Shown: piece by piece, positions 29,470 to 38,151 of the stretch
How the letters are laid out: each line of letters starts with the position of its first letter
How positions within the stretch are numbered: the first letter of the stretch is position 1
Source: Streptomyces platensis
GTDB lineage: Bacteria > Actinomycetota > Actinomycetes > Streptomycetales > Streptomycetaceae
Direction: 5' to 3'
Assembly (NCBI RefSeq): GCF_008704855.1
Contig: NZ_CP023691.1
Span: forward strand, 3,224,001-3,288,000
Length of the DNA: 64,000 nt
Translations under genes and position numbers: made by a program
Notes under the pieces: model-generated
Databases searched by the model: none
What the model saw: the letters and a program-made list of their open reading frames with translations, nothing else
Told to the model about the DNA's origin: nothing

Positions 29470-30261
29470 ATGAACCAGACACCGATCATGTCCACCACGA
29501 CCTCGGGCCTGCTCTCCGGCAAGGTCGCCTTCATCACCGGTGCCGGCCGCGGCATCGGCGCGGCAGCAGCGCGCCTCTTCGCCCGGGAGGGCGCCCGGGT
29601 ACTTCTCACGGCCCGCACGGAGTCCCAGCTCAAGGCGGTGACCGAGGAGATCCGGGCGGCCGGCGGCACCGCGGACTACGTGGTGTGCGATCTGACCGAC
29701 CCGGCCGGCGTCCGGGCCGCCGTCAACCGGTCCGTGGAGCTGTACGGCCGGCTGGACGTGGCCTTCAACAACGGCGCGACGGGCCAGCCGCCCGGCCCGA
29801 TGGATGAGCTGTCGGAGGCCGACTTCGACCGTGTCTGCGCCGTCAACCTCAAGGGCCCGTGGCTGGCCATGACCGCCGAGATCGCCGCCATCCGTGCCAC
29901 CGCGGGGCGCGGAGCCCTCGTCAACACCTCCAGCGTCGGCAGCCTGATGGCCAACCCCGCGCTGCCCGCGTACGGCGCGGCGAAGGGGGCGATCAACAGC
30001 CTCACCGCGTCGGCAGCCGCCACGTACGGCCCGGAGGGGATCCGCGTCAACGCCATCGCGCCCGGCACGACGCTCACCGAGATGCTGTACGACTGGGACG
30101 CGGAGTCCCCCGGCACGATCGAGCAGCTCAACGCCCGGACCCCGCTGGGCCGCGCCGCCGATCCGGACGAGATCGCCCAGGCCGCCGCCTGGCTCCTGAG
30201 CGACCGCTCCTCCTACGTCACCGGCACGGTCCTCCGGGTCGACGGCGGCATGCGGGCCTGA
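29470..30261 (+). CDS. Short-chain dehydrogenase/reductase
   Basis: 263 residues from ATG 29470; the frame extends upstream to 29395 but without a ribosome site. Classic SDR: cofactor loop TGAGRGIG at residues 21-28, NNGATG, then catalytic Ser (TSSVGS), Tyr and Lys (YGAAK, Y-x3-K), and C-terminal GTVLRVDGGMRA. TARTES after the second strand favours NADP(H). Divergent from and probably controlled by the MmyB-type regulator. Substrate unknown. Confidence 0.9.
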   Translation: MNQTPIMSTTTSGLLSGKVAFITGAGRGIGAAAARLFAREGARVLLTARTESQLKAVTEEIRAAGGTADYVVCDLTDPAGVRAAVNRSVELYGRLDVAFNNGATGQPPGPMDELSEADFDRVCAVNLKGPWLAMTAEIAAIRATAGRGALVNTSSVGSLMANPALPAYGAAKGAINSLTASAAATYGPEGIRVNAIAPGTTLTEMLYDWDAESPGTIEQLNARTPLGRAADPDEIAQAAAWLLSDRSSYVTGTVLRVDGGMRA

Positions 30262-30349
30262 GCCGGAACGGGGGTGTGCGCAGGGCGCCGGGCCCCCGCC
30301 GCGCTCCCACCGCGCGGGACACCGCCGCCCCTGCCACGCCCGTCTGCCC

Positions 30350-31336
30350 CTACTCCCCCTGGCGGGAGGCCGCGATCTGCCGCGACATGATCGTCGTCAG
30401 CTCGTACGCGGTGTGCGAGGCGGCGACGGCGGTGATCTCCGCGTGGTCGTACGCGGGCGCGACCTCGACGACGTCCGCCGAGACCAGGTTGCAGGACGCG
30501 AGCCCGCGCAGGATCTCCAGGAGCTCGCGGGAGGTCATGCCGCCCGCCTCCGGCGTACCGGTGCCCGGGGCGTGCGCCGGGTCCAGCACGTCGATGTCGA
30601 TGGAGATGTACAGCGGACGGTCACCGATGCGCTGGCGCAGCTGGTCGGCGACCTCGTCCACCCCGCGCCGCATGACATCCGCCGAGGTGACGATGCCGAA
30701 GCCCATCTTCTCGTCCTCGTCGAGGTCCTTCTTGCCGTAGAGCGGACCGCGGGTGCCGACGTGGGAGAGCGCGGAGGTGTCGAGGATGCCTTCCTCGACG
30801 GCGCGGCGGAACGGGGTGCCGTGGGTGTATTCGGCGCCGAAGTACGTGTCCCAGGTGTCCAGGTGCGCGTCGAAGTGCAGCAGCGCGACCGGGCCGTGCT
30901 TCTTGGCGACCGAGCGGAGGAGGGGCAGGGCGATGGTGTGGTCGCCGCCGAGCGTCATCATCCGGGCGCCGCCGGCGAGCAGGTCGTCGGCCGCGGCCTC
31001 GACCGTCTCCACGGCCTCGTTGATGTTGAACGGGTTCGCGGCGATGTCACCGGCGTCGGCGACCTGGGCGAGCGCGAACGGCGACGCGTCCTGGGCCGGG
31101 TTGTACGGCCGCAGCAGCCGGGACGCCTCACGGATGGCGTTGCCGCCGAAGCGGGCCCCGGGGCGGTAGGAGACACCGGTGTCGAAGGGGACACCGACGA
31201 CGGCCACATCGGCCCGGCCGCCGACCTCGTCGAGGCGGGGCAGGCGGGCGAACGTCGCGGGCCCGGCGTAGCGCGGGACACGGGAGGAGTCGACGGGGCC
31301 CACGGGCCCGTTGGATGCGCTGGCTGCGGTGGTCAT
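30350..31336 (-). CDS. speB: Agmatinase-family ureohydrolase
   Basis: 328 residues, the usual length. All manganese-binding motifs of the arginase/agmatinase family are present: GGDH at 130-133, DAHLD at 156-160, SIDIDVLDP at 245-253. The family hydrolyses guanidino compounds to an amine and urea (agmatine to putrescine, or 4-guanidinobutyrate to GABA). The gene points at the SDR gene and has no obvious partner on either side. The ThDP enzyme, symporter and PucR genes 11 kb upstream would complete a guanidino pathway. The symbol follows family usage; guanidinobutyrase is an equally possible activity. Confidence 0.88.
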   Translation of the reverse strand: MTTAASASNGPVGPVDSSRVPRYAGPATFARLPRLDEVGGRADVAVVGVPFDTGVSYRPGARFGGNAIREASRLLRPYNPAQDASPFALAQVADAGDIAANPFNINEAVETVEAAADDLLAGGARMMTLGGDHTIALPLLRSVAKKHGPVALLHFDAHLDTWDTYFGAEYTHGTPFRRAVEEGILDTSALSHVGTRGPLYGKKDLDEDEKMGFGIVTSADVMRRGVDEVADQLRQRIGDRPLYISIDIDVLDPAHAPGTGTPEAGGMTSRELLEILRGLASCNLVSADVVEVAPAYDHAEITAVAASHTAYELTTIMSRQIAASRQGE

Positions 31337-31597
31337 GACCGTGAGGGTAGGGAGCGCCGGGCGCCGGGCCCATGGACATGTGCGTCACCGGGGCCGGGAG
31401 CGTTCGACATTTTGTCCAGGCTGGCGACGGCAGGGCGCTGACCAGGCATTCCTGGCTCCCGCGGCACGCCGCCACCCTCTCCGCAGGACGCCGCCACCTG
31501 TCCGCAGGGCGGTGCGCCCGCTCCGGCATCCGCACCCCGGTGTCCGGGCTGCGGAACTCCCCGGCCCCGGAACAGGTGTACGGGCACAATGGGCGCT
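31337..31597. promoter_or_regulatory. Divergent intergenic region, agmatinase / conserved protein
   Basis: 261 bases. Apart from the CACAAT -10 candidate at 31585-31590 and a T-rich patch (ACATTTTGTCC near 31408-31418) I see no defined site. Confidence 0.35.
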
Positions 31598-32395
31598 ATG
31601 CCGATAGCCTCCGCAGCCGCTGCCCCCTCACGCGCCGAACTCGTCGATCATCTCGTCCGGACCCGGATCGCCGGTGAGGTCGCCACCCCCCGCGAGAACA
31701 ACCTCTCCCACTACCGCAGGCTCGCCAACGGCGAACGCCACTACTGGTTCGGCCTGGAGTTCGGCGACCGGTGGGTGGACGAGCAGGACGTGCTGGCCGT
31801 GATGGCGGAGCGCTGCGGCGTCGTCGACGACCCGCACCACCGGCAGGGGCAGGACACCATCGACCCGGAGCTGACGATCGACGCGCTGGACCGCACCGCC
31901 GCGGTGCTGCGCAAGGCGGCCGCCGGGCAGCACCGGGTGCTGTTCGCGACCGGCCACCCGGGCGGCCTTCTCGATGTGCACCGGGCGACCGCCGAGGCAC
32001 TGCGCGTGGCGGGCTGCGAGATCGTCGTCATCCCGGACGGGCTGCGGGCGGACGACGGCATGGTCTTCCAGTTCGCCGACGTGGCGATGCTGGAGCGCGG
32101 TGCGACGCTCTGGCACACCCACTCCCCCGAGCCGATGGCCGCCGTCCTGGACGGCCTGGAGCGCGAGGGCCGCCCGCTGCCGGACCTGGTGATGGCCGAC
32201 CACGGCTGGGCGGGCTGCGCGGGCCAGCGCGGTATCGACGCGGTGGGCTTCGCCGACTGCAACGACCCGGCCCTCTTCCTCGCCGAGGCCGAAGGCACCC
32301 TCCAGGTCACGATCCCCCTGGACGACCACGTCCTGAGCCCCCGCCACTACGACCCGCTGACCGCGTATCTGCTGGAGGCGGCGGGGCTGCGCTGA
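31598..32395 (+). CDS. Conserved actinobacterial protein, putative phosphatase
   Basis: 265 residues. I recognise it only as a protein conserved in Streptomyces and often labelled phosphatase. It has HxxH/Asp-rich segments that could bind metal (DDPHHRQGQDTIDPE, LFATGHPGG, VMADHGWAGCAGQRG, GFADCNDPALFLAEAEG) and an alpha/beta pattern. There is no ribosome site, but CACAAT (31585-31590) lies seven bases before ATG 31598, as expected of a -10 box for a leaderless mRNA; ATG 31589 is therefore less likely. Divergent from the agmatinase gene. Confidence 0.7.
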   Translation: MPIASAAAAPSRAELVDHLVRTRIAGEVATPRENNLSHYRRLANGERHYWFGLEFGDRWVDEQDVLAVMAERCGVVDDPHHRQGQDTIDPELTIDALDRTAAVLRKAAAGQHRVLFATGHPGGLLDVHRATAEALRVAGCEIVVIPDGLRADDGMVFQFADVAMLERGATLWHTHSPEPMAAVLDGLEREGRPLPDLVMADHGWAGCAGQRGIDAVGFADCNDPALFLAEAEGTLQVTIPLDDHVLSPRHYDPLTAYLLEAAGLR

Positions 32396-32431
32396 GGGGG
32401 CGCCCCCTGGGGGCCGCCGCGGCCCCGTGTC

Positions 32432-32794
32432 CTACGCGCCGCCGGGCCCGTCGAGAAGGCGCATCAACACGGCAGCCTCCGCACGGAGCCGCGCGGCCCG
32501 GTCGGCATGCGCCGGCGCACTCAACTGCGCGGCGGCCTCCAGCCGTTCGTCCGCCTCGGCACGTACGACCTCCACCACCCGCCGCTCACTCAGCTCACAC
32601 CGCGCCACCTCGGTGACACCAACGCCCACCGGCGCCTGCTCAATGGCCACACCCCGAAGCCCGGCCTCCCCCACGGGAACCGCCTCAGCGTTGTCCAGCA
32701 CGGCCAGCGTCGCCCGCAGCACACTCACCGCGACCTTGTCCCGGGCACGCATCGCTTCGGGCAACGCCTGACGCATACGAAGTCGCAAAGACAT
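32432..32794 (-). CDS. GatB/YqeY-like domain protein
   Basis: 120 residues. The N-terminus (MSLRLRMRQALPEAMRARDKVAVSVLRATLAVLDNAEAVPV) matches the YqeY/GatB-tail family, which resembles the tRNA-binding helical domain of the Asp/Glu-tRNA amidotransferase. These small proteins are thought to bind RNA; the precise role is unknown. Convergent with the putative phosphatase gene. Confidence 0.8.
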   Translation of the reverse strand: MSLRLRMRQALPEAMRARDKVAVSVLRATLAVLDNAEAVPVGEAGLRGVAIEQAPVGVGVTEVARCELSERRVVEVVRAEADERLEAAAQLSAPAHADRAARLRAEAAVLMRLLDGPGGA

Positions 32795-32961
32795 GCGGTG
32801 ACTTTATGGCGGCGGCCTGGCGCCCACAACGCGATATACGTGGGCGACCGCTGAGGCCGGCCGCCCGACACCCCGGGCCTCGCGCTGCCGCTCTCCACAG
32901 CTGTGGACGACGGACGCGAGGTGTTTCCGGCGCTCCCCTACGAGTGGAAGGCAGTGAAGAA

Positions 32962-33816
32962 ATGGGCGAGTTCCCTGATTTCCCCACAGCCGCCGTTGTC
33001 GCCGCCGAAGCGGCCTGCGGCATTCCGGTCGAACTGGAGGAGATCTCCTACCGGCGTGGCGCGGCGGTGTGGAAGGCAACCGGCCCAGAGGGGGCAGTGG
33101 CGGTCAAGACCGGCGACGGCGAGGGTGCGGCCGTCACTCAGCGGGAGGCGGCGGTCCTCAAGGCGATCGGTTGGCCCGGCTACCTGCTGGCCTCCGGCGG
33201 GGACGAGGGTGTTGCCTGGCTGGTGACCCCATGGTTCGCGGGGCCGTCGACCTGGCACGCCTTCGCTCCTGTGCGGGGTGCGGCGGACGGGAAGTCCGGC
33301 GCACTGGTGGCCTCCGTGGACCTGTGCCGGGCCGTGGCCGCGCTCCACTCCTCCGGCTGGATCCACGCCGACCTCCAGCCGTCTCACGGCATCCACACCG
33401 ACCATGGCGTACGGCTGATCGACTGCTCCTGGTCCTGGCGCACAGGTACGGAACCGGCCGCCGGTTTCCGCGGTGGCCTCACCCACCTGGTGGCGCCGGA
33501 ACTGGCCGCGTCCATCGAAGCCGGCCGCCGACCGGTCACCCCGAGCGTTGCCGCCGACGTGTACGCCCTCGCCGGAACGTTATGGACCTGCCTCACCGGC
33601 CGCTGGCCACTGGACTACGCCGCGGCCGGGATCGAGCCCGTCCGGCTCACCCCGGCAGAAATCCGCGTGCGCATCGCAAGCCGCTGCGTCCCCCTCGACA
33701 CCGCGGCCCCCTGGCCGGCGTTCCAGGACATCCTGCGACCGGTCCTCCTCGGCAGGGCGAATGACCGGCCGACGGCCGCCGAACTCGCCGAATCCCTGGC
33801 GAAGGTGGCCGGGTGA
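32962..33816 (+). CDS. Protein-kinase-like / phosphotransferase protein with TTA codon
   Basis: 284 residues from ATG 32962 (GGAAGG upstream). Kinase-fold landmarks: Lys in GAVAVKTG near residue 52, catalytic loop HADLQPSH where the usual pattern is HxDLxxxN (Asn replaced by His), and metal Asp in VRLIDCSWS. Further on, VAADVYALAGTLWTCLTGRWPLDY resembles the kinase F-helix segment. Codon 207 (33580-33582) is TTA, the rare leucine codon read by the bldA tRNA in Streptomyces, so expression is probably confined to late growth. It is the first gene of a small accessory patch with two UTRA regulators. Targets unknown; possibly a pseudokinase. Confidence 0.7.
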   Translation: MGEFPDFPTAAVVAAEAACGIPVELEEISYRRGAAVWKATGPEGAVAVKTGDGEGAAVTQREAAVLKAIGWPGYLLASGGDEGVAWLVTPWFAGPSTWHAFAPVRGAADGKSGALVASVDLCRAVAALHSSGWIHADLQPSHGIHTDHGVRLIDCSWSWRTGTEPAAGFRGGLTHLVAPELAASIEAGRRPVTPSVAADVYALAGTLWTCLTGRWPLDYAAAGIEPVRLTPAEIRVRIASRCVPLDTAAPWPAFQDILRPVLLGRANDRPTAAELAESLAKVAG

Positions 33817-33830
33817 TCGAGCTGCGGAAT

Positions 33831-33877
33831 CTCACGACCCGCTTCACAAGTGCAGCTGGCATGAAGCGGATCGTGAG
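33831..33877 (+). terminator. Inverted repeat after the kinase-like gene
   Basis: 16-bp arms 33831-33846 and 33862-33877 with one mismatch and a 15-nt loop, just past the stop at 33816. Terminator function inferred. The remaining bases to 34040 show only a second short GC hairpin near 33913-33945. Confidence 0.55.
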
Positions 33878-34040
33878 GTTGTGAAGCCAGATTTGAGACC
33901 CTTCATTGCTGCCCGCCGGCCGATCAGTTCATCTCTTGATGGCCGGATAGATGCCCCGCCTCGGCCGGGCCCTCCTCCAGCCCGGGGCGGGCGGTGCGGC
34001 GGGCGTCTGCCGACGACGGGACATGGGCTGCTGTGGCTCC

Positions 34041-34328
34041 TCACCGGCTCAGCCGCGCACCCCTGCTCTCCGCGACACGACGCACATCCCGCAGCACAGC
34101 ACTCAACTGCTCACCCAGATAACGGAGTTGCCGATCCGTCGCCCTACCGTCCCCGAGCAGGTCGGCCGCGTGATCGAGCAGCCGGTCCGCCAGATCGAGC
34201 TGCACGTCCTCGATACGGTCCGCGACACGGGAGAAGCCGCTCTCACCCCTGCCGTCGCTCACAAGGAAGCAGGTCTTTCCATCAGGACTCACCCACGACA
34301 GCAGGCGCGTGGTCTGCGACTCACTCAT
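34041..34328 (-). CDS. Small conserved Streptomyces protein, unknown function
   Basis: 95 residues from ATG 34328, with GGAGGTGG upstream; the open frame to 34469 is rejected for lack of a ribosome site and poor codons. Hydrophilic and mostly helical (VADRIEDVQLDLADRLLDHAADLLGD, RQLRYLGEQLSAVLRDVRRVAESRGARLSR), with an N-terminal strand-like part (LLSWVSPDGKTCFLVSD). Divergent from the UTRA regulator pair. Function not recognised. Confidence 0.65.
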   Translation of the reverse strand: MSESQTTRLLSWVSPDGKTCFLVSDGRGESGFSRVADRIEDVQLDLADRLLDHAADLLGDGRATDRQLRYLGEQLSAVLRDVRRVAESRGARLSR

Positions 34329-34549
34329 CGCACCGCCACCTCCACCCCCAGGACGCGCATACGAGGAAATCGACGTTGCCGCGAAAGGCACACAGACACG
34401 GGGAACCACCGCCTTGCTCCTTGGTTGCACTAAAATTGAGACCGTATCGCTATTCACGAAAAGCAGCAAGGTAGCCGGAGGGTGGTTGCCTTCAGGGGTC
34501 GCTTACCGTGTAGGCAAAGGGTTGAGATCACCTGTCGCCAGGAGGACGC

Positions 34550-35092
34550 GTGGGTACCAGCGAGTGGGTCAGCACCTCGATGCCGTATCTGACGCCCCGC
34601 GAGAAAGGGCAGTCTGATGCCTGGAACGCGGAGACCGCCGCCCGTGGCCGCCGTGGCAGCCAACGCATCGTTCACGCAGGGGAGATCGCGGCACCGCCCG
34701 AGATCGCGGAACTTCTGGGAATCGCGGAGGGCGAGAACGTCGTCGTACGCCGTCGCGTGATGTATCTCGACGACGCGCCCTGCGAACTGACCGACACCTA
34801 CTACCCCGTCCACATCGCACAGGGGACCCGCCTGGCCGGGACCGCCAAGATTCCCGGCGGCGCGATCTCGCTCCTCGCTGACCTCGGGCACGTCGGCGCA
34901 CGGGTCCAGGAGGACGTCGTCGCCCGGATGCCCAGCCGCGAGGAACGCGAAGCGCTGCGGACCGGTGACGACGAACCGGTGCTTCAGTTGACACGGGTCA
35001 CGCTGGACGCACACGACAAGCCGATCCAGGTCGACAGGATGGCGATGCCCGGACGCCTTCAGCGGCTGCGCTACGAGATCAAGATCGGATGA
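34550..35092 (+). CDS. UTRA-domain protein lacking the GntR DNA-binding domain
   Basis: 180 residues from GTG 34550, four bases after GGAGG. The product is an HutC/GntR-type UTRA effector domain (AAPPEIAELLGIAEGENVVVRRRVMYLDDAPCELTDTYYPVHIAQGT, LLADLGHVGARVQEDVVARMPSREEREAL, YEIKIG) preceded by about 25 residues (PYLTPREKGQSDAWNAETAARGRRG) but no winged helix. The stop overlaps the ATG of the full regulator downstream (ATGA), so the two are translated together and may form mixed dimers. It could be a stand-alone ligand sensor. Confidence 0.8.
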   Translation: MGTSEWVSTSMPYLTPREKGQSDAWNAETAARGRRGSQRIVHAGEIAAPPEIAELLGIAEGENVVVRRRVMYLDDAPCELTDTYYPVHIAQGTRLAGTAKIPGGAISLLADLGHVGARVQEDVVARMPSREEREALRTGDDEPVLQLTRVTLDAHDKPIQVDRMAMPGRLQRLRYEIKIG

Positions 35093-35859
35093 CTGTGCCG
35101 AGAACCGAAGACGACGCGTACGACCGCCGTTCCCTGCACGAACGGATCGCCGCCGACCTACGCGACGAGATCATGAGCGGTGACCTGGAACCGGGCGCGA
35201 AACTGCCGTCCACGACGCACCTCAAGACACGGTTCGACGCTTCCGTGCAGAAGGCGCTCCAACTTCTCAAGGACGAACGCCTCGTCGTGGGTCGCGCCGG
35301 AGCGGCGGTGACTGTACGGGAACACCGGCAGCAGACCATGCGGCCCGCTTCCTTCATGGCACCTGTCGGCCCCGGCGAGCAGTACCGCTGGCTCACCGAG
35401 GCGACGAAGCGCGGAGGCCGGGCGCACAGCGCGCTGCTGGAGGTCACCGAGGCCACGCCGCCCAGTGATGCCGCAGCGGCCCTGAATCTCCCGGAAGGCG
35501 GAACGGCACTGCTCCGCCGCCAGATTCTCCTGGTCGACGACGAACCGGTCGAACTGGTCAAGTCCTACTACCCGTTGGACATCGCCCGCGGTACCGCGAT
35601 GACGGAACGCCGCAGGATCAAGGGCGGTACGCCCACTCTCCTGGCCGAGCTGGGTCACCCGCCCCGCCTCAGCGTCGACCGGGTCTCCGCCCGCGTACCC
35701 ACTCAGGAGCAGTACGAGGCCCTCCGCCTTCCCAGCAGCCTGCCCGTCCTCCGGACCCTGCGAGTGGTCTACACGGACGACGAACGGCCCATCGAGGTCA
35801 CCATCATGGTCAAGGCGGGCCATCTCCATGAACTCCAATACGAGTTCACGCCAGAGTGA
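35089..35859 (+). CDS. GntR-family (HutC/UTRA) regulator
   Basis: 256 residues. The N-terminal winged helix (LHERIAADLRDEIMSGDLEPGAKLPSTTHLKTRFDASVQKALQLLKDERLVV) is followed by a UTRA domain homologous to the preceding gene (AALNLPEGGTALLRRQILLVDDEPVELVKSYYPLDIARGT). It overlaps the upstream gene by four bases. No sugar-uptake genes are adjacent, so the ligand cannot be guessed. Confidence 0.88.
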   Translation: MTVPRTEDDAYDRRSLHERIAADLRDEIMSGDLEPGAKLPSTTHLKTRFDASVQKALQLLKDERLVVGRAGAAVTVREHRQQTMRPASFMAPVGPGEQYRWLTEATKRGGRAHSALLEVTEATPPSDAAAALNLPEGGTALLRRQILLVDDEPVELVKSYYPLDIARGTAMTERRRIKGGTPTLLAELGHPPRLSVDRVSARVPTQEQYEALRLPSSLPVLRTLRVVYTDDERPIEVTIMVKAGHLHELQYEFTPE

Positions 35860-35953
35860 GGCCCGCGACGACCTGCGTGTTGAGTGGGACGAGCGTGCCC
35901 GCCATTGCCGAGGGCGGCCGGCGTGGCCGGCGGGTGCCGCACGGCGAGGACGT

Positions 35954-36844
35954 CTAACCCCGCGGCACCCGGATAACCCCCTCCTGAATCACCGACACCG
36001 CCAGCTGCCCCTCCGCCGTGAAGATGCGGCCCTTGCCGAGGCCGCGGCCGCTTTGGGCGGTGGGGGACTCCTGGTCGTACAGGAGCCATTCGTCGGCGCG
36101 CAGGGGGCGGTGGAACCACATCGCGTGGTCCAGGCTGGCGCCGACGACGTCGCCCACCGCCCAGCCGCCGCGGCCGTGGGCGAGCAGGATCGAGTCCAGC
36201 AGGGTCATGTCGGAGACGTAGGTGACCAGGCAGATGTCCAGCAGGGGGCGGGGGATGGCGCTGTCGTCGTCGAGCTTGCCCTGGGTGCGGAACCAGACCT
36301 GGGAGCGGGGCTCGCGGGGTTCGCCGACGGTGACGTAGGGCGGCTCGTCGACGTACCGCAGGTCGATCGCGGCGCGGGCCTCCAGGAGGCGTTCGGCGAC
36401 GTCGGGGGCGAGGAAGCGCTCGGCGTGCCGGGGCAGCATCTCGGCGGCGGTGGGCAGCTCCAGCGGGTCCGGTGCCGGCGGCATCGGCTCCTGGTGCTCC
36501 AGCCCTTCCTCGGCCGTCTGGAAGGAGGCGGAGAGGTGGAAGACCGGCTGGCCGTGCTGGACGGCGACGACCCGGCGGGTGGTGAAGGAGCGGCCGTCGC
36601 GGATGCGGTCGACGGTGTAGACGATGGGCGCGCCGGGGTCTCCCGGGCGCAGGAAGTACGCGTGCAGGGAGTGCGGCGGCCGGTCGGCGGGGACCGTGCG
36701 CCCGGCCGCGACCAGGGCCTGGGCGGCGACCTGGCCGCCGAAGACCCGGGGTACGACCGAGGCGCGGCTCTCGCCCCGGAAGATGTCCTGCTCGATCCGC
36801 TCCAGTGCGAGCAGATCGAGCAGGGACCGGAGTGCGTCGTTCAC
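35954..36844 (-). CDS. tesB: Acyl-CoA thioesterase II
   Basis: 296 residues with the double hot-dog layout of TesB: first half RVFGGQVAAQALVAAGRTV and LHAYFLRPGDPGAPIVYTVDRIRDGRSFTTRRVVAVQ, second half DNHA-like region VVGASLDHAMWFHRPLRADEWLLYDQESP with the active-site Asp. It hydrolyses medium and long acyl-CoA to free acid and CoA in the cytoplasm. It lies 20 bases downstream of the acyl-CoA dehydrogenase on the same strand, so they are likely cotranscribed. Confidence 0.9.
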   Translation of the reverse strand: MNDALRSLLDLLALERIEQDIFRGESRASVVPRVFGGQVAAQALVAAGRTVPADRPPHSLHAYFLRPGDPGAPIVYTVDRIRDGRSFTTRRVVAVQHGQPVFHLSASFQTAEEGLEHQEPMPPAPDPLELPTAAEMLPRHAERFLAPDVAERLLEARAAIDLRYVDEPPYVTVGEPREPRSQVWFRTQGKLDDDSAIPRPLLDICLVTYVSDMTLLDSILLAHGRGGWAVGDVVGASLDHAMWFHRPLRADEWLLYDQESPTAQSGRGLGKGRIFTAEGQLAVSVIQEGVIRVPRG

Positions 36845-36864
36845 GTGCGCGGGGCCCTTGCGGC

Positions 36865-38022
36865 CTAGAGGCCCATGGACTTGGCGATGATGGACTTCAT
36901 GACCTCGCTGGTGCCGCCGTAGATGCGGTTGACGCGGTTGTCCGCGTAGAGGCGGGCGATCGGGTACTCGTTCATGAAGCCGTAGCCGCCGTGCAGCTGG
37001 AGGCAGCGGTCGATGACGCGGTGCGCGACCTCGGTGCAGAACAGCTTGGCGGAGGCGGCCTCGGCCGGGGTCAGCTCGCCGGCGTCCAGCGCTTCGAGCG
37101 CGCGGTCGGCGACGGCCTCGGCGGCGTCCACCTCGGCCTGGCAGGCGGCCAGTTCGAACTTGGTGTTCTGGAAGGAGGCGACCGTCTTGCCGAAGATCGT
37201 GCGCTCCTGCACGTACTCCTTGGCGAACCGGACGGCGGCCTTGGCCTGGGCGTACGCGCCGAAGGCGATGCCCCAGCGCTCGGAGGCGAGGTTCAGGCCC
37301 AGGTAGGCGAAGCCCTTGTTCTCCTCGCCCAGCAGGTCCTCGACCGGGACCTTGACGTCGACGAAGGCCAGCTCGGCGGTGTCGGAGATCTTCAGGCCGA
37401 GCTTGTCCAGCTTGCGGCCGACGGAGTAGCCGGCGGACTTGGCGTCCACGGCGAAGAGCGAGATGCCGAAGCGGCGGTCGTCCTCACGGGGGGCCGCGGT
37501 GCGGGCGCAGACGATGACGCGGTCGGCGTGCACCCCGCCGGTGATGAAGGTCTTGGCACCGTTGAGGACGTAGTGCGTGCCGTCCTCCGACAGCTTCGCG
37601 GTGGACTTCATGCCGGCGAGGTCGGAGCCGGTGCCCGGCTCGGTCATCGCCAGCGCCCACATCTCCTCGCCGCTGACGAACTTCGGCAGGAAGCGCTTCT
37701 TCTGCTCGTCGGTGGCGAGCATCTGGATGTACGGGAGGCCGAGCAGCACATGCACGCCGGAGCCGCCGAAGGTGACGCCCGCGCGGGAGGTCTCCTCGTA
37801 GATCACGGCCTCGAACTTGTGCGAGTCGATGCCGGCGCCGCCGTACTCCTCGGGCACGCGGATACCGAAGACGCCCAGCTCGGCGAGCTTGTAGTAGAAG
37901 TCGCGCGGGGCCTGACCGGCGGCGAACCATTCGTCGTGGACCGGGACGACCTCGGCCTCGATGAAGGCGCGTATGGTCTCGCGGAACGCCTCATGATCCT
38001 CGTTGAACACCGTACGGCGCAT
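36865..38022 (-). CDS. Acyl-CoA dehydrogenase
   Basis: 385 residues from ATG 38022 with GGAGGAGG upstream; the frame extends to 38061 without support. Three-domain flavoenzyme: helical N-domain, FAD-binding beta domain (MTEPGTGSDLAGM, GAKTFITGG), C-terminal helical domain (RTIFGKTVASFQNTKFELA, LQLHGGYGFMNEYPIARLYADNRVNRIYGGTSEVMKSIIAKSMGL). It oxidises an acyl-CoA to the 2-enoyl-CoA and passes electrons to ETF; chain preference is unknown. Followed by tesB. Confidence 0.92.
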   Translation of the reverse strand: MRRTVFNEDHEAFRETIRAFIEAEVVPVHDEWFAAGQAPRDFYYKLAELGVFGIRVPEEYGGAGIDSHKFEAVIYEETSRAGVTFGGSGVHVLLGLPYIQMLATDEQKKRFLPKFVSGEEMWALAMTEPGTGSDLAGMKSTAKLSEDGTHYVLNGAKTFITGGVHADRVIVCARTAAPREDDRRFGISLFAVDAKSAGYSVGRKLDKLGLKISDTAELAFVDVKVPVEDLLGEENKGFAYLGLNLASERWGIAFGAYAQAKAAVRFAKEYVQERTIFGKTVASFQNTKFELAACQAEVDAAEAVADRALEALDAGELTPAEAASAKLFCTEVAHRVIDRCLQLHGGYGFMNEYPIARLYADNRVNRIYGGTSEVMKSIIAKSMGL

Positions 38023-38065
38023 TGCTACGTCGCCTCCTCCAGGTCGCCGGTCCAAGCGCATGGCT

Positions 38066-38073
38066 AAGCGCTT
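38066..38073. promoter_or_regulatory. AAGCGCTT palindrome upstream of acyl-CoA dehydrogenase
   Basis: Perfect 8-bp palindrome within GCTAAGCGCTTGCTCAGC, 44 bases upstream of the start. It resembles operators of TetR-type fatty-acid regulators in actinobacteria. A different motif from the sites at 38815-38862, so possibly a different regulator. Confidence 0.35.
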
Positions 38074-38151
38074 GCTCAGCGAAAGCTACCGGCCAGTTAC
38101 CTAAGCTGTCCAGAGGTCAACGAAAATCCGTGCGAGCCGGCGGACCTGCCC

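Noticed and set aside
33814..33885. 23-codon peptide overlapping the kinase stop, starting VIELRNLTTRF like an ABC ATPase
   Set aside because: The same bases form a 16-bp inverted repeat, better explained as a terminator; no further homology.
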